A DNA stretch of 64,000 nt from Bremia lactucae (GCF_004359215.1 NC_090613.1:3909002-3973001); one strand, 5' to 3'; positions 1 through 12,123 are shown, counted from the first letter of the stretch. Notes: a model not told the origin generated them from the sequence alone. Translations and numbers: made by a program.

Positions 1-2429
1 CGTTGCTTGAACGGTCCATTACTGCTGGATCCGAGTCGTATACGATTCCATTGAATGCAGAACAAGCGGCGGATTTACGTGATGCGTTGGCCAAAGGCAT
101 GTATACGCAACTCTTTGATTGGCTCGTGCATCGTATTAACAAGGCCATTTGTTCGACAAATCATGTCAAGACGCACATTGGATTGTTGGATATCTTTGGA
201 TTTGAGAGTTTTGATACGAATGGATTTGAACAATTGTGTATTAATTATGCCAATGAGAAACTCCAGCAAAAGTTTAATAGCGACGTGTTTAAAGACGTGC
301 AGCAAGAGTATGTGGATGAAGGCATTCCATTAATTCTCGTGACATTTGAAGACAATCAACCCATTTTGGATTTAATTGAAGGACGGATGGGCATTGTCAG
401 CTTATTGAATGAAGAAGTCTTACGTCCACAAGCGACGGACATGACGTTTGTGAGTAAAGTATTGGATGCGTGTAGTACGCACCCAAGTATTGAAAAGAAT
501 CGTATTAATCCATTGGTCTTTACGATACATCACTATGCCGGGGATGTCACGTACAATGGCACGGGATTCTTGGAAAAGAATAAAGATACGTTACCGACCG
601 ATATGGTCCAATTGCTCTCAAGTAGTTCCAATCCGGTCATTGCGACTATTTTCACGCCCACGTTACAAAATCAGCGTAATCCTCGTGGTAAAAATGGCAA
701 AGAAGGTCGTCAGAAAGGATTTCTTGTGGGCAATACCATTGCCGGAGCCTTTCGAAAACAATTGTCGGAACTCATGGGTACGATTAACAAGACATCGTCG
801 CAATATGTACGTTGTATTAAACCCAATGCCCACAAGAGTGCCAATGAGTTTAATCGTGTCATGATTGTCGAACAATTGCGCTGTGCTGGTGTCATTGCCG
901 CAATTCGTATCAGTCGTGCCGCATTTCCCAATCGATTGCCATTAAATGAATTCCAACAACGTTTTCAAATGATTTGTCCTTCGGCTGTACGTGAAGCCGA
1001 GCCTGCGGTCATGGTTGCCCGTCTATTGAAAGAATTGATTCCCGACATGGCCACGACCTTGCAAAATACCAAATTTGCCGTCGGACGTTCCAAAGTGTAC
1101 TTTAGTTCCGGGTTGTTGCAACGCCTTGAAGATCGTCGAAATGTGATTTTAAAAGACTATGCATTATTGATTCAAAAGACGTTGCATGGGTATGTCTTTC
1201 GCCAGCGTTTTCGACGCCAATGTAAAGCAATCGTAACGATTCAAGCAAGTGTGCGGGCAAGTGTTCAATCGAAACGGTATTACTGTGTGCGTATGGGAGT
1301 GATTCGACTCCAAGCTCGCGTACGTGGTCGTCGTGAACGCCAAGTGTTTGCAGTATTGATTGCTCGTGTGCGTCAAGCACGCGTGGTTGAGCAAGAACGG
1401 ATGCGAGAACAGACGCGTGTGTTGGAACACGAGCGTCTGTGTCAACTTGAAAACGAAGAAATTGCGCGTGTCCGTCACAAGACCATGGAAGAAGAACGAA
1501 CTCGTCGTGATCCGCAGCCGGTAAGTGTTTGAATGTAGTTCATTGGTGTGGGAGACGCATAATGATGATCATGTGCCTGTACTAAGGATGGAATTGTCGG
1601 ACAGGAGCCTGTGGAAGATGATTGGAGTGACGACGAGAGTGACAAGGAACACGATACAATGGACGACGTTGACAATCGACACCATCGTGAAGTCTCGGGT
1701 TCTGTCTCTCCTCGCACACTACGAGCATTAACGGAAGCAGCATCCAAAGTCGCAGAAGCCGAAGCAGCAGCTCGGGATGCCAAGTACGCTGCCGAAGCGG
1801 CGTTGGAACTCAATCGAGAACTTGTATCTCAAAATGATCGTTTGCGTTCGACGTTATCGTCGAATGTGGCCGAGTATGCCGATACCGAGTTATTACGTGA
1901 AAACGATCGATTGAAACAACAAGTACTTCAGCTTCAGACGAAATTAGTACGTTCTCAAGAAGTGTCATTGATTTCCGCCAAAGTGGTCGATAGTCGGATT
2001 ACATACCGAGAAGGGCGTCAATTTGTCGAGTATAAACTCCAAATTGAAACCAATACGCGTGGAACGTTATTTGTCTGGCATCGATACAGCACGTTTCGCA
2101 ATTTAGCCGCGACATTACAAACGAAAAATGGTTACAAACGTAAAGAAATTCCGGAATTACCAAATAAACAATTGTTTGGGAATTTCTCGGAAAAGATTAT
2201 TCAAGATCGGGTGGCGAAATTGAATCAATTTTTAGAAGCTGCGACAAATGCCGAGTATTTGCAATGGGGTATTCGTGTGGATCAAGACACGTGTGTTTAC
2301 AAACGTCGTGTAAAGAATGCCCGTGAGAGTCTTTCAACGCCAAGTCTGAATGCGTCGTCCCCACGATCGTCGCATCGATTGTCAATGAAGTCATTTAGTT
2401 TTCGTCGTGGCAGTACGGCAGGGAATTAA
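1..2429 (+). CDS. Myosin heavy chain with C-terminal PX domain (5' partial)
   Basis: The 3' part of an actin-based motor gene, open at the left edge (first full codon at base 3). Exons are 1..1520 and 1605..2429; the 84-nt intron has a GTAAGT donor and a TACTAAG branch site. The fragment opens late in the myosin head: relay helix LLDIFGFESF (fragment residues 61-70), then YVRCIKPN and the converter region. Arg/Gln-rich IQ-like helices follow (about 385-450), then an acidic linker, a coiled coil and a PX domain (about 625-735) that should bind phosphoinositides. The nucleotide-binding P-loop part lies outside the window. PX-tailed myosins are known from oomycetes, so this is probably a membrane-directed motor. 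The tail ends in a Ser/Arg-rich stretch. Confidence 0.9.
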
Positions 2430-2661
2430 ATTGAATACGGTCGAGAGGAAGCAATTTAGTTTTATCTGTAGTGGTATGATGAAACGTGGTGGTCGTCGTA
2501 ATGACGTAGCTGGTTTAACTCTGAAAAGTCCATTAGGATGAAATACATGCTATGCGATTGGTTTTTTTTTTCTTTTTTTTTGTGTTTTTTAGTTGAAAAA
2601 AAAAAAACAATTTTGTTTGGGTTTAAATCATGGACGGACTTAAAGGTGGTTTAGGAATTGT

Positions 2662-3202
2662 TTATGCCGTGCGAAGGATAAGATGGACGCCATTGGGCGT
2701 ATCCACGACGTCACTTAGTTCGCCGACATTTAATGCAAACGCAACGTCTTCAAAAGGCTTTACCATCATGCCACGACGGAATTGCCCGAGGTCCCCGCCA
2801 CGCGCCCCGCTACTGCAGTCGCTGTGCTGCATCGCGAGGTCTTTGAGCTTGGCTTGGCCAGATACAATCTGCGAGCGAAGTTCTATTAACAGATAGCAAC
2901 TGTTAGTACCGATTGTATGCGATTGAGTCGAAACATCATTGCACCAAGGAGCTTGTTAATGGCTTCTTCCTTTGAGCGCGTAATTCTATCGGACAAACGC
3001 GATGCTACAGATTCAATCATACTAAACTTCACTCCCGTTTTATTTGTAACATGCAACTGCGCAATAACGCCTACCGGGACGAGAAGAATGGACGTGCTTT
3101 ACTAGCAAGTGGGACGCTTGAATTTGCTCTGCGTAGTCGCATTCATCCGTAAAAAAAACATTCGATTCAAACGCCACGTTTCAATACATTCGCACCTGCC
3201 AT
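2662..3202 (-). CDS. Pin1-type peptidyl-prolyl cis/trans isomerase (parvulin), no WW domain
   Basis: Reconstructed from four exons on the minus strand: 3178..3202, 3075..3128, 2945..3004 and 2662..2882. They join to 360 nt, giving 119 residues, the length of the plant WW-less Pin1 type. Visible motifs are ASHLLVKHVHSSRP at the N-terminus, RITRSKEEA, the core HSDCSSGARGGDLGQFRRG, and the C-terminal FEDVAFALNVGELSDVV plus GVHLILRTA. The enzyme isomerises phospho-Ser/Thr-Pro bonds in nucleus and cytosol. Introns are 49, 70 and 62 nt; the first (donor GTGGCG) is the least certain. The start lies 134 bp from the divergent COQ8-like start. The gene has no long ORF and is easily missed by ORF-based calling. 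Confidence 0.85.
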
Positions 3203-3335
3203 TTGTATGAAACAAATTAAACAATGGGACTCGCCTTTCGTCGCACCTAAGAATGTTGTTCACATGATTCGTTTCGTGTGGTACACATTCAATTGTCCAT
3301 ATTTGGTCTGTATAATCATTTTTTTTCCGTCTTCA

Positions 3336-5351
3336 ATGTGGACGAAAGATTTTGTCCGAGTGTTCCAGGGCGCTGGCAAAGTAGCGGAGCAGGCACTACG
3401 TTTACAACGTAGTGAAGTAGCAAATCAAAGTGAAAATCTTACAAAACATGCAGTGGAATTAAGCCGTTTAGTGCCGTTTTTTATAAGCAAACAAGAAGGC
3501 TCTACCGTCGCGGACGCGCAAAAGACAGAGGAAGCACTCTTAATAGCAGCTGGTACACCAGTAAAGACATACATGGAGAAGCCTATTGAAGAGTTTAAAA
3601 CACAAGACACGAAAATGCCACACGAGTTGAAAACACAAGACACAAAAGCATCCGTACTCCAAGAGCCAATACTTCAGCCTCAAAAGGAGTTTAAGACACA
3701 CGACACGAAAGCATCCGTACTCCAAGAGCCGATCAATCCACCTCGAAAAGAGTTTAAAACCACGGAATGCCAAATCAAGACGGAGCCACTTCCAATCGAT
3801 TCAAAAATGGTCGAAAACACGAGTTCGACGCGTCCAGAGATTACAATTCCTCCAGTAAATGAACCTCCTAAACGAAAATGGGAGGAAAAACACGTGCCAT
3901 CGTCGCCACTGTCACGTATTTTAGGCTTTGGAAGTCTTGCCGCCAGATTAGCGGTTGGTACCGCCACTGAAATCGTACGTAGTGGCGGCAAGAATGGTAC
4001 GTACAATGCCTTTGTATCGGATGCCAATGTCGAGAAACTTGTCGAGACTTTATGCACGATGCGAGGTGCTGCGTTAAAGCTCGGACAGATGTTAAGTATT
4101 CAAGATGAAGCCATGATTCCGTCAAAATTAGCGCTCGCACTTGATCGTGTTCGTGAAAAGTAAGTCCACAAGGCGACGAAATTGGATTCAATTTGTTGTT
4201 TGTGGTTGATTAACTTGCATTTTGCTATTGTTAGTGCACACGTGATGCCACGAGATCAATTGTATCAGCAATTGGAGATGGAATTAGGTCAAGAATGGCC
4301 AGATCGATTTCAAGACTTTGATGATATTCCAATTGCGGCAGCATCAATTGGACAGGTTGTTTTTTTTTCTTGTTTTTTGGATGCGTATGCGAATAAAGGT
4401 ATTCATGTGTGGTCTTTTTGTGCTTCGTTGGAATGGAATTAGGTCCATCGAGGAACGTTATTAAATGGCGATCGTGTGGCAATTAAGATTCAATATCCAG
4501 GTGTGGCCGAGTCCATAAACAGTGATTTACTGAATTTAAAAAGATTGGTGACGTATACCAATATCTTACCGCGTGGATTGTATATTGATGAAATCATACG
4601 TGTGGGAAAAGAGGAGCTCACGGCCGAGTGTGATTATATTGGAGAAGCACAGAATCAAGAACGATTTCAGAAATTACTTGAAAATCAAGGCATGACACAA
4701 CAGTATGTCGTGCCACGCGTCTATCGCGAATTATCGACGTCGCGTGTTTTAACGACACAATTGATCTCGGGCGTTGCAATTGACAAGACTGTACATTTGT
4801 CTCAAAACATCCGTGATAGTATTGCGCGTCGTATTCTTGAATTGACCATTCAGGAGCTCTTTGCATGGCGTTTTATGCAAACGGATCCGAATTGGAGTAA
4901 TTTTATGTATAATGCATCGACTGACACGATTGGACTCGTGGATTTTGGAGCTGCTCGAGAATATCCGCAATCGTTTGTGGACGATTATTTTCATATTGTA
5001 TGGGCAGCTGCAAACCACGATGAAAAGAGTTTGATTGACTATTCAATTAAGATGCATTTTTTAACGGGTGACGAGTCAAAAGGCATGATGCGAGCTCATG
5101 TTGCAGCCGGGATGGTCGTCGGAGAGCCGTTTCGTTCGCACGAACCGTTTGACTTTGAAAAGAGCAAGTTGACAACGAGACTGGGCCAGCATACTGAAAT
5201 GTTTATGCAAGGTCGATTGACTCCTCCTCCTCAAGAAGCGTATTCGCTTCATCGAAAGCTTGCAGGTGCTTTTTTAATGTGTATCAAGCTCCGCGCGATT
5301 GTGCCGTGTCGAGATGTGCTTGAAGACGTACGACGCCAATATTATTCATAG
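3336..5351 (+). CDS. COQ8/ADCK3 (ABC1/UbiB) atypical protein kinase
   Basis: ABC1-family atypical kinase/ATPase that supports coenzyme Q biosynthesis in mitochondria. Exons are 3336..4159, 4235..4355 and 4443..5351. Family signatures are the KxGQ motif (ALKLGQMLSIQDEAMIPS), the Ala-rich loop IPIAAASIGQVH, the catalytic lysine in VAIKIQYPGV, QTDPNWSNF and LVDFGAARE. The start at 3336 begins just before the conserved region FVRVFQGAGKVAEQA; an in-frame ATG at 3207 would add 43 residues and cannot be excluded. Residues between the N-terminus and the KxGQ region contain a 63-bp in-frame tandem repeat (bases 3627-3752, third partial copy at 3753) encoding KTQDTK-ASVLQEP units, which is not typical of the family. 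Confidence 0.9.
3627..3770 (+). repeat. 63-bp in-frame tandem repeat inside the COQ8-like gene
   Basis: Two full 63-bp units begin at 3627 and 3690, and a decayed third begins at 3753. Each unit encodes 21 residues of the form (L/F)KT(Q/H)DTKASVLQEP followed by a Pro/Lys/Glu-rich end. A shorter KTQDTK copy precedes them at about 3597. The reading frame is kept, so the array lengthens a linker rather than breaking the gene. Confidence 0.85.
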
Positions 5352-5544
5352 ATCATCCTTTTGCGCAATACAATACTGGCTTTTTAATAAAAAAACGTTT
5401 TTTGTTTTCGACAACATCATGCATTCTGTAATTTATCATTGAGAAAGGCTCTCGGATTGTTAAAACTAAAGAGCTCTTCCTGGTTCGCGGATCTTGTCAT
5501 CATTAAAAGCTTCCTTTTTGGATCCTCGAGCGTTGATTTGAACG

Positions 5545-7596
5545 ATGTTTTTGGCCCAAATTCGCTTGGCGGCGGCACCTAAACTGGAAAGTCAGGCTGG
5601 CATTTTAAGGCTCATTGGCGTAAGTTTCAAATTAAAGTGGCCACAAGTGTGTCGTTGTAATTATTGATGTTTGATACGTCGGGTGAGGAAGGGTGACTCC
5701 CTTACGCCGACAAGAGCTCGGAAGGACATTGAATTACAGCAACCGAAGAAGCAAATGACATCAAGAACCTTCGATAATGCAAAGCCACACGTACGATGTG
5801 AGATGGTATGGAATAAATTAAATCAATCATCATGCTCATTCGAATGAGTGCATGACTTGTTACAGAGAACCGCAATCGAGGATACGCCAATTGTCAATGT
5901 TGACACAGCTGTACCTTCCGTAGTAGAGGATAATCTTGCCCGCTATCGGACGATGCTTAAAGTTGGTGTCCCTCGTCCCGCTGTCGAAAGACAAATGCTA
6001 AAAAACGGAATCAATCCTGCCAAACTAAATGATACTGTTCAGGAAGGAGCTCTTAGCGCTGAGGATATCAATGAATGTGTGCCAAATAAAGTTGTTGTGG
6101 CAACGACAATGCGGCGGAGATGGCACTGGCATGAAGCGATGCAAGCTGATCGAGCAAAACCGTCTTCAAATGGATCGGTTTGGACTCAATGCAGCAAAGA
6201 GGACGCGCATCGACGAATCACCGCTTTGTCTCAATCTCGAATTCAAGAACTCTTTGTGAGAGGAATGATTGACAATTCGATCGAGAACGATGACCGTGAC
6301 TCTATCGTGTCGAATGCTAGCGATGCTGACATTCCATCAATCCGACAACATTCTTTTCGACCTGTTAAAGTTCAAAAGATGCGGGTGATGACGGGAACCA
6401 AAGGCACGAATCTCGAATTTGTTGTCAGCCGCTTGAAGATTCCATTTGCCGAAGTGGCAAAAGATGTGAATATCTTAACAGCCATGTATCTTCAAGAAAC
6501 GGATATCAAGACGCTATTAGCGATGTGGCCTAGTATAGCAGAGCAAGTTGTTCTGGACGAATATGCCGGAAATTATGATTTACTTGGACGGGTGAGGCAG
6601 ATTATAGTGTCACCTTTGAGCGGAAAGTTACATTTTTGAGACTAACCAAGTGTCTCCTTTTAGTGTGAACAGTTTTTAGTCATGATCCGGAAAATTCCAA
6701 TGGTTAAGGAAAAGCTTCAGTGTCTTTTACTAAAAATGGAGCTCTCCTCACGTGCTGAGGACCTGAAGTAAGCTTCAATTGGTGATGCAATATTTTATAT
6801 AATAGAAAGATGATAAAAATGCTATTGCTTAGACAATTAGTGGAACTTGTGACCCGGGCACTAAATCAAATTTGCTCGAGTGCTAAATTCAGCAAAGTGG
6901 TCCGGCTTCTTCGGGATTTTGGCAATCTTGCGAACGAAGAGTTCGTAATGAATTACAAAGCAAGGTTCTCGTTGCAGTCGCTGTTTAGCCTAAATCACAC
7001 CAAGGCATTTGACAAAAAAACGACCATTTTTGATGGATTTCTATACGTCCTTCGGGTACGTCCTTTTGAAACTATGAAGCACTACTGATTCTAATGATAA
7101 ATGCTTTTACAGACTGAAGACGATGGTAACCTGGCAGACTTTTATGACGAGATCCCTTTGGTTATGCAATGCAAGGGTGTGTCGGTGGGCGGATTAACGG
7201 CGGAGCTTAACCAGCTTCGCGAAGGCCACCTTCTTGTAAAACACGTTGCTCAAGCAAGCAAGAATGCCATCGACGAGAATGCAAACCTTGCACTCGATGC
7301 GTTCAATCAATTTGCCGATGAAATTGACGACAAACTGCGTGGCGTACAAACCAGCTTTAATACCATGGAAGTGAGCGTACGATTTGGCATTTTTCGGCTT
7401 TCTTTTAAGCACATGCACTAGAATAGTTTTTAATTACATTTACGTTTTGTGTCATTAGCAAGGCAAATTCATGTCTTGGTTTGAAGAGAGCCCGAGCGTG
7501 CCATTGGACCAACACCTTAAAGCCATAGCTCAATTCGCGTCGGATGTCAAAGAGAGGGCTGCGATTCTACGCCCTGCATTCCGACGCTCTATTTAA
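5545..7596 (+). CDS. Small formin-homology-2 (FH2) domain protein
   Basis: Seven exons join without a frame break: 5545..5619, 5692..5805, 5866..6591, 6664..6767, 6833..7055, 7113..7370 and 7459..7596 (545 residues). The C-terminal two thirds reads as an FH2 actin-nucleation domain: VVSRLKIPFAEVAKDVNILT, EQFLVMIRKIPMVKEKL, RDFGNLANEEF, KAFDKKTTIFDGFLY and DFYDEIPLVMQC correspond to the post-helix, the lasso-adjacent helices and the DNKTTLL-like region. Upstream is a GVPRPAVERQMLKNGI motif like those seen in CCDC53/WASH-linked proteins. No Pro-rich FH1 or GTPase-binding domain is visible, so it is much shorter than classical formins. Exon 2 is the least certain. Confidence 0.75.
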
Positions 7597-7784
7597 AACA
7601 AAAAGTCTGGCTTTTACACAGCCACTGTCACGAGCTACTCTTTGAAGTACGACAGAACCGTTTCTTCAAGTTGTTGCGAGTCAAATCTAGAAGAAAATTT
7701 AGCGAAATATATTATACACTTAAAAAAAAGGAGGATACAAAGCGTCACGAGCGTAAGTTAAAAAAAAATGTCATCAGTCGCTAA

Positions 7785-8246
7785 TTAAAGTCCAATCATC
7801 GCAGCATTCTTGCAGATGAAAAGCATAAAGTGATTCCGACACTTTTGAAGTTGGTCTTGCATGTCAACCAATGCAAAATCGTTGTAATGGACACAACAAA
7901 GATATTGCATCATATTTAACATTTGGTGGCACATTTCGCGAATCCGCACGACCGTAAGCGGCTCGGAGGATGTCAGGACGACTCGAATCTCCTGTAACGC
8001 GATTGAAAAGCTCCGTGCACGTCTGTCGTCGCAGTGAAGGTCATGGCACAAGTCCACGGCCACAAAGAGCAACAATTCGATCTCTTCACAAAGCATCGTA
8101 GCTTCTTCCAATACTATTTCGTACTCGAGCTCTGTCCACGAGCCACGAGCACGCTTTTCCCAGCACTCGTCGCCAAACACAATCTTGCGCTTGCGCCCGA
8201 CCGTGGATTGAGGTGTTAAAGGCTGAGGCTTGTCGACAAGTATCAT
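7785..8246 (-). CDS. Hypothetical protein, 153 residues
   Basis: Uninterrupted minus-strand frame that I do not recognise. The N-terminus is basic (VGRKRKIVFGD); the middle and end are helical with many Cys, Met and Leu. No signal peptide or clear transmembrane segment is seen. It lies convergent with the FH2 gene, 189 bp beyond its stop. The composition is plausible for a real soluble protein, but there is no family support. Confidence 0.4.
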   Translation of the reverse strand: MILVDKPQPLTPQSTVGRKRKIVFGDECWEKRARGSWTELEYEIVLEEATMLCEEIELLLFVAVDLCHDLHCDDRRARSFSIALQEIRVVLTSSEPLTVVRIREMCHQMLNMMQYLCCVHYNDFALVDMQDQLQKCRNHFMLFICKNAAMIGL

Positions 8247-8268
8247 AAGAAATGCGTTTGAGAGGCAC

Positions 8269-9484
8269 GATTCCAGTAGAGTGGCAACAGGCGACGAAAA
8301 TGCCTGATTGTTAGCGCGAAAAATTGCTTGTCCCTTTCACTCAAGGAAGCACGTTTACAAATAAACTTTTGATGCAGAAGGCAACAGGAGATGGGCGCTA
8401 TCAATTTTTTGAAACCGGATGGCGTGAAAAATTACGCACGTCGCTCGAAATTTAGGGGAGCGAGATATTTAATATTTAATGTCAGTGCGAGTTATTTTCA
8501 GGGATCTTTCTGGCTTGCGTCAAATTTTCTAGCGTAACACATTGTGTTTTAAGAGAGAATTCTTGCCACTACAACCTATGGAAACAAAAACGCACTGTCT
8601 CCCACGAACGCTGGTAACTGTCTTTTATGATAGACAAGAGTTCGGTTCAAAAAAAAGTTGCTGATTGAAAAATAAAAGGTGTCACTTAATAATAGTCACG
8701 CACCCCAAAATGCCTCGAACCCTCGTTTCTGCATTGCAACGCATGGGGTCACCTTCGCTGCTCTTTCTGATAAGTGGTCATGTTCTTTTAATCGTAAGAC
8801 TTTGCTCTCTAGCTTTTTTTAACGTATGGGGCAGTAATTGGTAGCCTACAACCACGACTTTGCGGCTTTTCCGTAAGCAATCTATTTTGCAAATGATCGT
8901 GATCCGTTGGGACTTTCGCACCCGAAATAAAAAAAATCAGCGCGCACCACCTGCGCGCAGATCATGAGGATCACGGGTGTTGACCTGCCCGTATTCTTTT
9001 TTACACGTATTGTCCATTTGAAGGTCACCCAATTCCTAAACGACACTGCTAACGAATTATTGGGCAGAGCGCGTCTTTTTTTTAATCAAATTGTCAGAAG
9101 ATGGCTTCTTGCTAACGACGTGTGTTTCCTTAAATTTGCAACATCTTTTCTCTTTTGCTTTATAAAGACTATAGAGCTTTTAGCTAGCCTTTATTTTTCA
9201 ATACATTGCTACGACCACAAGCGTGTCGAATAGCAGCTGACTCTTTGTTTCGATCTTCTTTAATGATTTCTACCGCGGGAACTAAAGATGGAAAGTCCTG
9301 TACGATTGGCGTAAGATCGTCACAAATTCCAACTATCCCGTGCGGCAGTTACCTTTGCGCAACACGTACAAAACACGGGTTATCCTATAAAATTGTACTT
9401 TTGCGCTTCGACACGCAGGATACGGAATTGATGAATCTAAGTCCTCTGCGTGCAATATTGTGTCTGCAACCCCCTTTCTAATAG
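8269..9484. other. Intergenic stretch, no gene recognised
   Basis: Short frames only. One minus-strand stretch at about 9215-9330 reads as a plausible helical exon (DDLTPIVQDFPSLVPAVEII then KEDRNKESAAIRHACGR), but I could not attach it to other exons or a family. Confidence 0.4.
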
Positions 9485-10152
9485 CTACTTGCGCCAGTCT
9501 TTTTTACTCTGCTTAATCTTCCTAGTAATTAGTGGTTTGCCCGCCATGAGTCGGTTCAGAGCCTTGCGATTAATATCCTTTCCCGTAGAAATGTCTAGCT
9601 GTAATCGTCGGCGACCCAACATAAAACTGTAAGCGTCTCTATCATCATGCTTTAATAACTTGAAGTCTTACACAATCACCGTACAAGTCAGTTTTACGTC
9701 AATTGATTCCCAATTTGCGCTTACAAACCTTTTGGAGATGCTTCGAGCAATTCCTGGACGCCAATGCCCATGACTGTGACACGGACAAACTCGTTAAAGT
9801 CGCCCACTTTACGACACGACGTTATGTCTGTCACAACGGTGTCACACATTCGTTTTGCGCCAAAAAATACAGCAACCGACGCACTGCAGATGGCTCCATT
9901 TGTAGCCAGCAACTCCAGTATGTTGGCACTAGGAGCTGCCTGGTACACCAGGCTACCGGACAGTAGTAGCGAACAGTACATTTGATATCGGCTGCCAATG
10001 CCCACCCATCGCATCAGGTTTCCACCACACTTTCGCACAATTGGCGTCTCGTGCACCTTATTTTGTTGCACAGGCACTTGAATCGTGGCTTTATTGACAT
10101 AATGCCGCGTTAAACGACACGCCACTAGAGGTGTAGCCCGTCGACTGAACAT
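9485..10152 (-). CDS. Mitochondrial membrane protein, TMEM186/TMEM70-like
   Basis: Two exons, 9729..10152 and 9485..9666, joined over a 62-nt intron give 201 residues. The start at 10152 gives an Arg-rich presequence (MFSRRATPLVACRLTRHY) typical of mitochondrial import. Two hydrophobic segments follow (MYCSLLLSGSLVY and ICSASVAVFFGA), then a beta-rich tail, VRVTVMGIGVQELLEASPKD...FMLGRRRLQLDISTGKDI. The pattern of two transmembrane helices followed by a strand-rich tail ending in a ligand-like DISTGKDINR segment resembles the TMEM186/TMEM70/TMEM223 family, which assists respiratory-complex assembly. The family assignment is my inference from this pattern. The gene is divergent from a USP30-like gene, 132 bp apart. 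Confidence 0.6.
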
Positions 10153-10284
10153 GTTTTTTTCTAGCATTAAACCAAATAGAGTGTCCACGTAAATTACGTG
10201 GACCCCCTTACTAAGTGTTACAATCCACCTAAATTTTACGTGGACCCCCTTAATAATTGTTGCCGCAACAATACCGTGGTGTCC
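10153..10284. promoter_or_regulatory. Bidirectional promoter with duplicated ACGTGG motif
   Basis: 132-bp gap between two divergent start codons. It holds two copies of a 15-bp direct repeat, ACGTGGACCCCCTTA, at 10196..10210 and 10238..10252 (42 bp apart). The first copy overlaps a near-perfect palindrome, CCACGTAA-a-TTACGTGG (10184..10200-10202). ACGT cores are commonly bound by bZIP factors. A regulatory role is inferred from position and duplication. Confidence 0.4.
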
Positions 10285-11894
10285 ATGACGGATTGGCGAG
10301 TGAATCCGTTTTGGCTTCCGTGGCTGCTGCTTCTGTGGTGGACACAATCAAAGAGTTGGCTTCGACGCTGGATTAAGTATTGGTTACTGCGGCCGTTAAT
10401 GCGGCTCGGAATTCAATTGGCGGACGAGTCGGAAGAAAAGGATGCCACCATTTTTCTTGAGTCCGATGGGCAGCAGTCTTCGGACTCGGCGCTTCCCGGT
10501 GGACTCGTCAACGGTGGCAATTTATGCTTTGTCAACGCTGTATTGCAGTCTCTTGCTGCAATACCAGGCTTTTTAAATGGCCTCGATCGTGCGGTCCGAA
10601 CGCGCTCCCAGCTGATCAGGGCCCCTCAAACGGATGATTCCCAGACTTATAAAGTGCTAGTAGTCGAGACGCTTATAAGCATTATGCGCGATCTATCGAT
10701 TAATAGTCATACGGAGGAATTGAAGGCTAAAACAGAAGCGAAAGAGGATGACGGTCAGAGACTTACTCGAGAAGACAAGCAGCAGAAAAGCAGACGCTTT
10801 CGAGTAGCCCTAAGTCGATGCACGTCATTAGTTTCCAGTGCTGCTTCGAGACAGGAACAACAGGATGCTGAAGAATTTTTGACGTTTTTGCTGGAATTAC
10901 TTCATGAAGTCTTGCGTGTGCCAGCACAATCGATACGATCGAATGAAGACGAACACAGTCGCTTCTTGGAGCTTGAAAAAAACTTATCGTTAAGACTCAA
11001 GTGTTTTAATCCAAACGATCCACGATCATACGTGCAGGCTGTTGGTACGTGAAAAAGTGTTGTTGTTATTTATTGTTTTTCATGCAAACGTCATATGGAG
11101 TTTCGTGACAAGATGTGTGTGTTGGTGCGAAGAAAATCTTGGGGAATTGCGTTGGGATTTTTTTTTACGACACAATGCCTCCATCATCACGGATTTGTTT
11201 TCAGGACAAATGGTGCGGGGCTCTCAATGCTGCAGCTGTGCGAATCTTACGTGTCTTCACGAAGAACAAAGGTGTCATTTTAAGATTTATGAATTTAGTG
11301 GCACAAAAATTGACTTTTTTTTTCTAAATGATGCTGTCGTTTTATAGAGTCTTTTCGCTTCCCATTGCGACTGAAAACGGTGAACAAACGCTGGCCAAGT
11401 GTCTGGAAACGTTTCGTCAATCGGAGGAGCTTACTGAAGATAATCGCGTATTCTGTGATGTCTATTGCCAAAAGAAGACACCTCGAATGACGCAAATGTT
11501 GCTGCAGCGAGTACCCCCTGTGCTGATTATTCGATTACAAAGATTTCGACAACTTTCTTGGGGAGGGTGTACTGAGAAGGTGGATACCCCCGTGACGTTT
11601 CCATGTGGAAACGACGAATTATTGGACATTTCAATGAACACTTTTTGCCAGGAGGATACAACGAGTGTGAATTATGAGCTCGTTGCCGTGTGTGCTCATC
11701 TTGGCCATTCGATCGATTCGGGTCACTACATTGCTTATGTGCGGCATCGCGGTCCGTGGCGAGATGCTGCGAGTTCGGAACAGTGGCTTCGAATTGATGA
11801 TGAAAACGTTCGTGTGATTGAGACCACCAAGCTTCGAAACGAAACGTTGACCGCTGCATACTTGCTCTTTTACTCTCAAGTGCCGCTTAAGTAG
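10285..11894 (+). CDS. Ubiquitin carboxyl-terminal hydrolase, USP30-like (membrane-anchored)
   Basis: Exons 10285..11044, 11205..11271 and 11348..11894 give 457 residues. A Trp/Leu-rich hydrophobic anchor (WLPWLLLLWW) stands at the very N-terminus, followed by basic residues, as in mitochondrial USP30. The Cys box is GLVNGGNLCFVNAVLQSL with nucleophile Cys81; the first Gly-Asn differs slightly from the usual GLxNxGNTC. The His box is LGHSIDSGHYIAYVRH with His402, followed by WLRIDDENV. A USP zinc ribbon is suggested by CCSC and CDVYC pairs. Predicted role: removal of ubiquitin on the mitochondrial outer membrane, which is inference from the anchor and the family resemblance. An in-frame GTG at 10198 is rejected as a start. 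Confidence 0.85.
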
Positions 11895-12123
11895 GTTACT
11901 CAATTTTAATACCAAGTAGTAATGTTATTTAAGTAATCCGTCGATCAATAATTTGGACTAAATTTAAAATTGAAAAATGTTATTTCTGGTCTTTGGGGCA
12001 ACATAAGATTTAAAAGAATGAAAATTGCAAACATATTTCCGAAAAAAGTTATGTAGATAACAATACTTCAAAAAGAGAGGCTTTGCTTCACTATCGACAC
12101 ACCTACGGGGAGGCAAGAGCAAT

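Noticed and set aside
10198..10284. GTG start that would extend the USP30-like protein by 29 residues
   Set aside because: It would place the duplicated promoter repeat inside the coding region and put residues before the hydrophobic anchor; the ATG at 10285 fits better.
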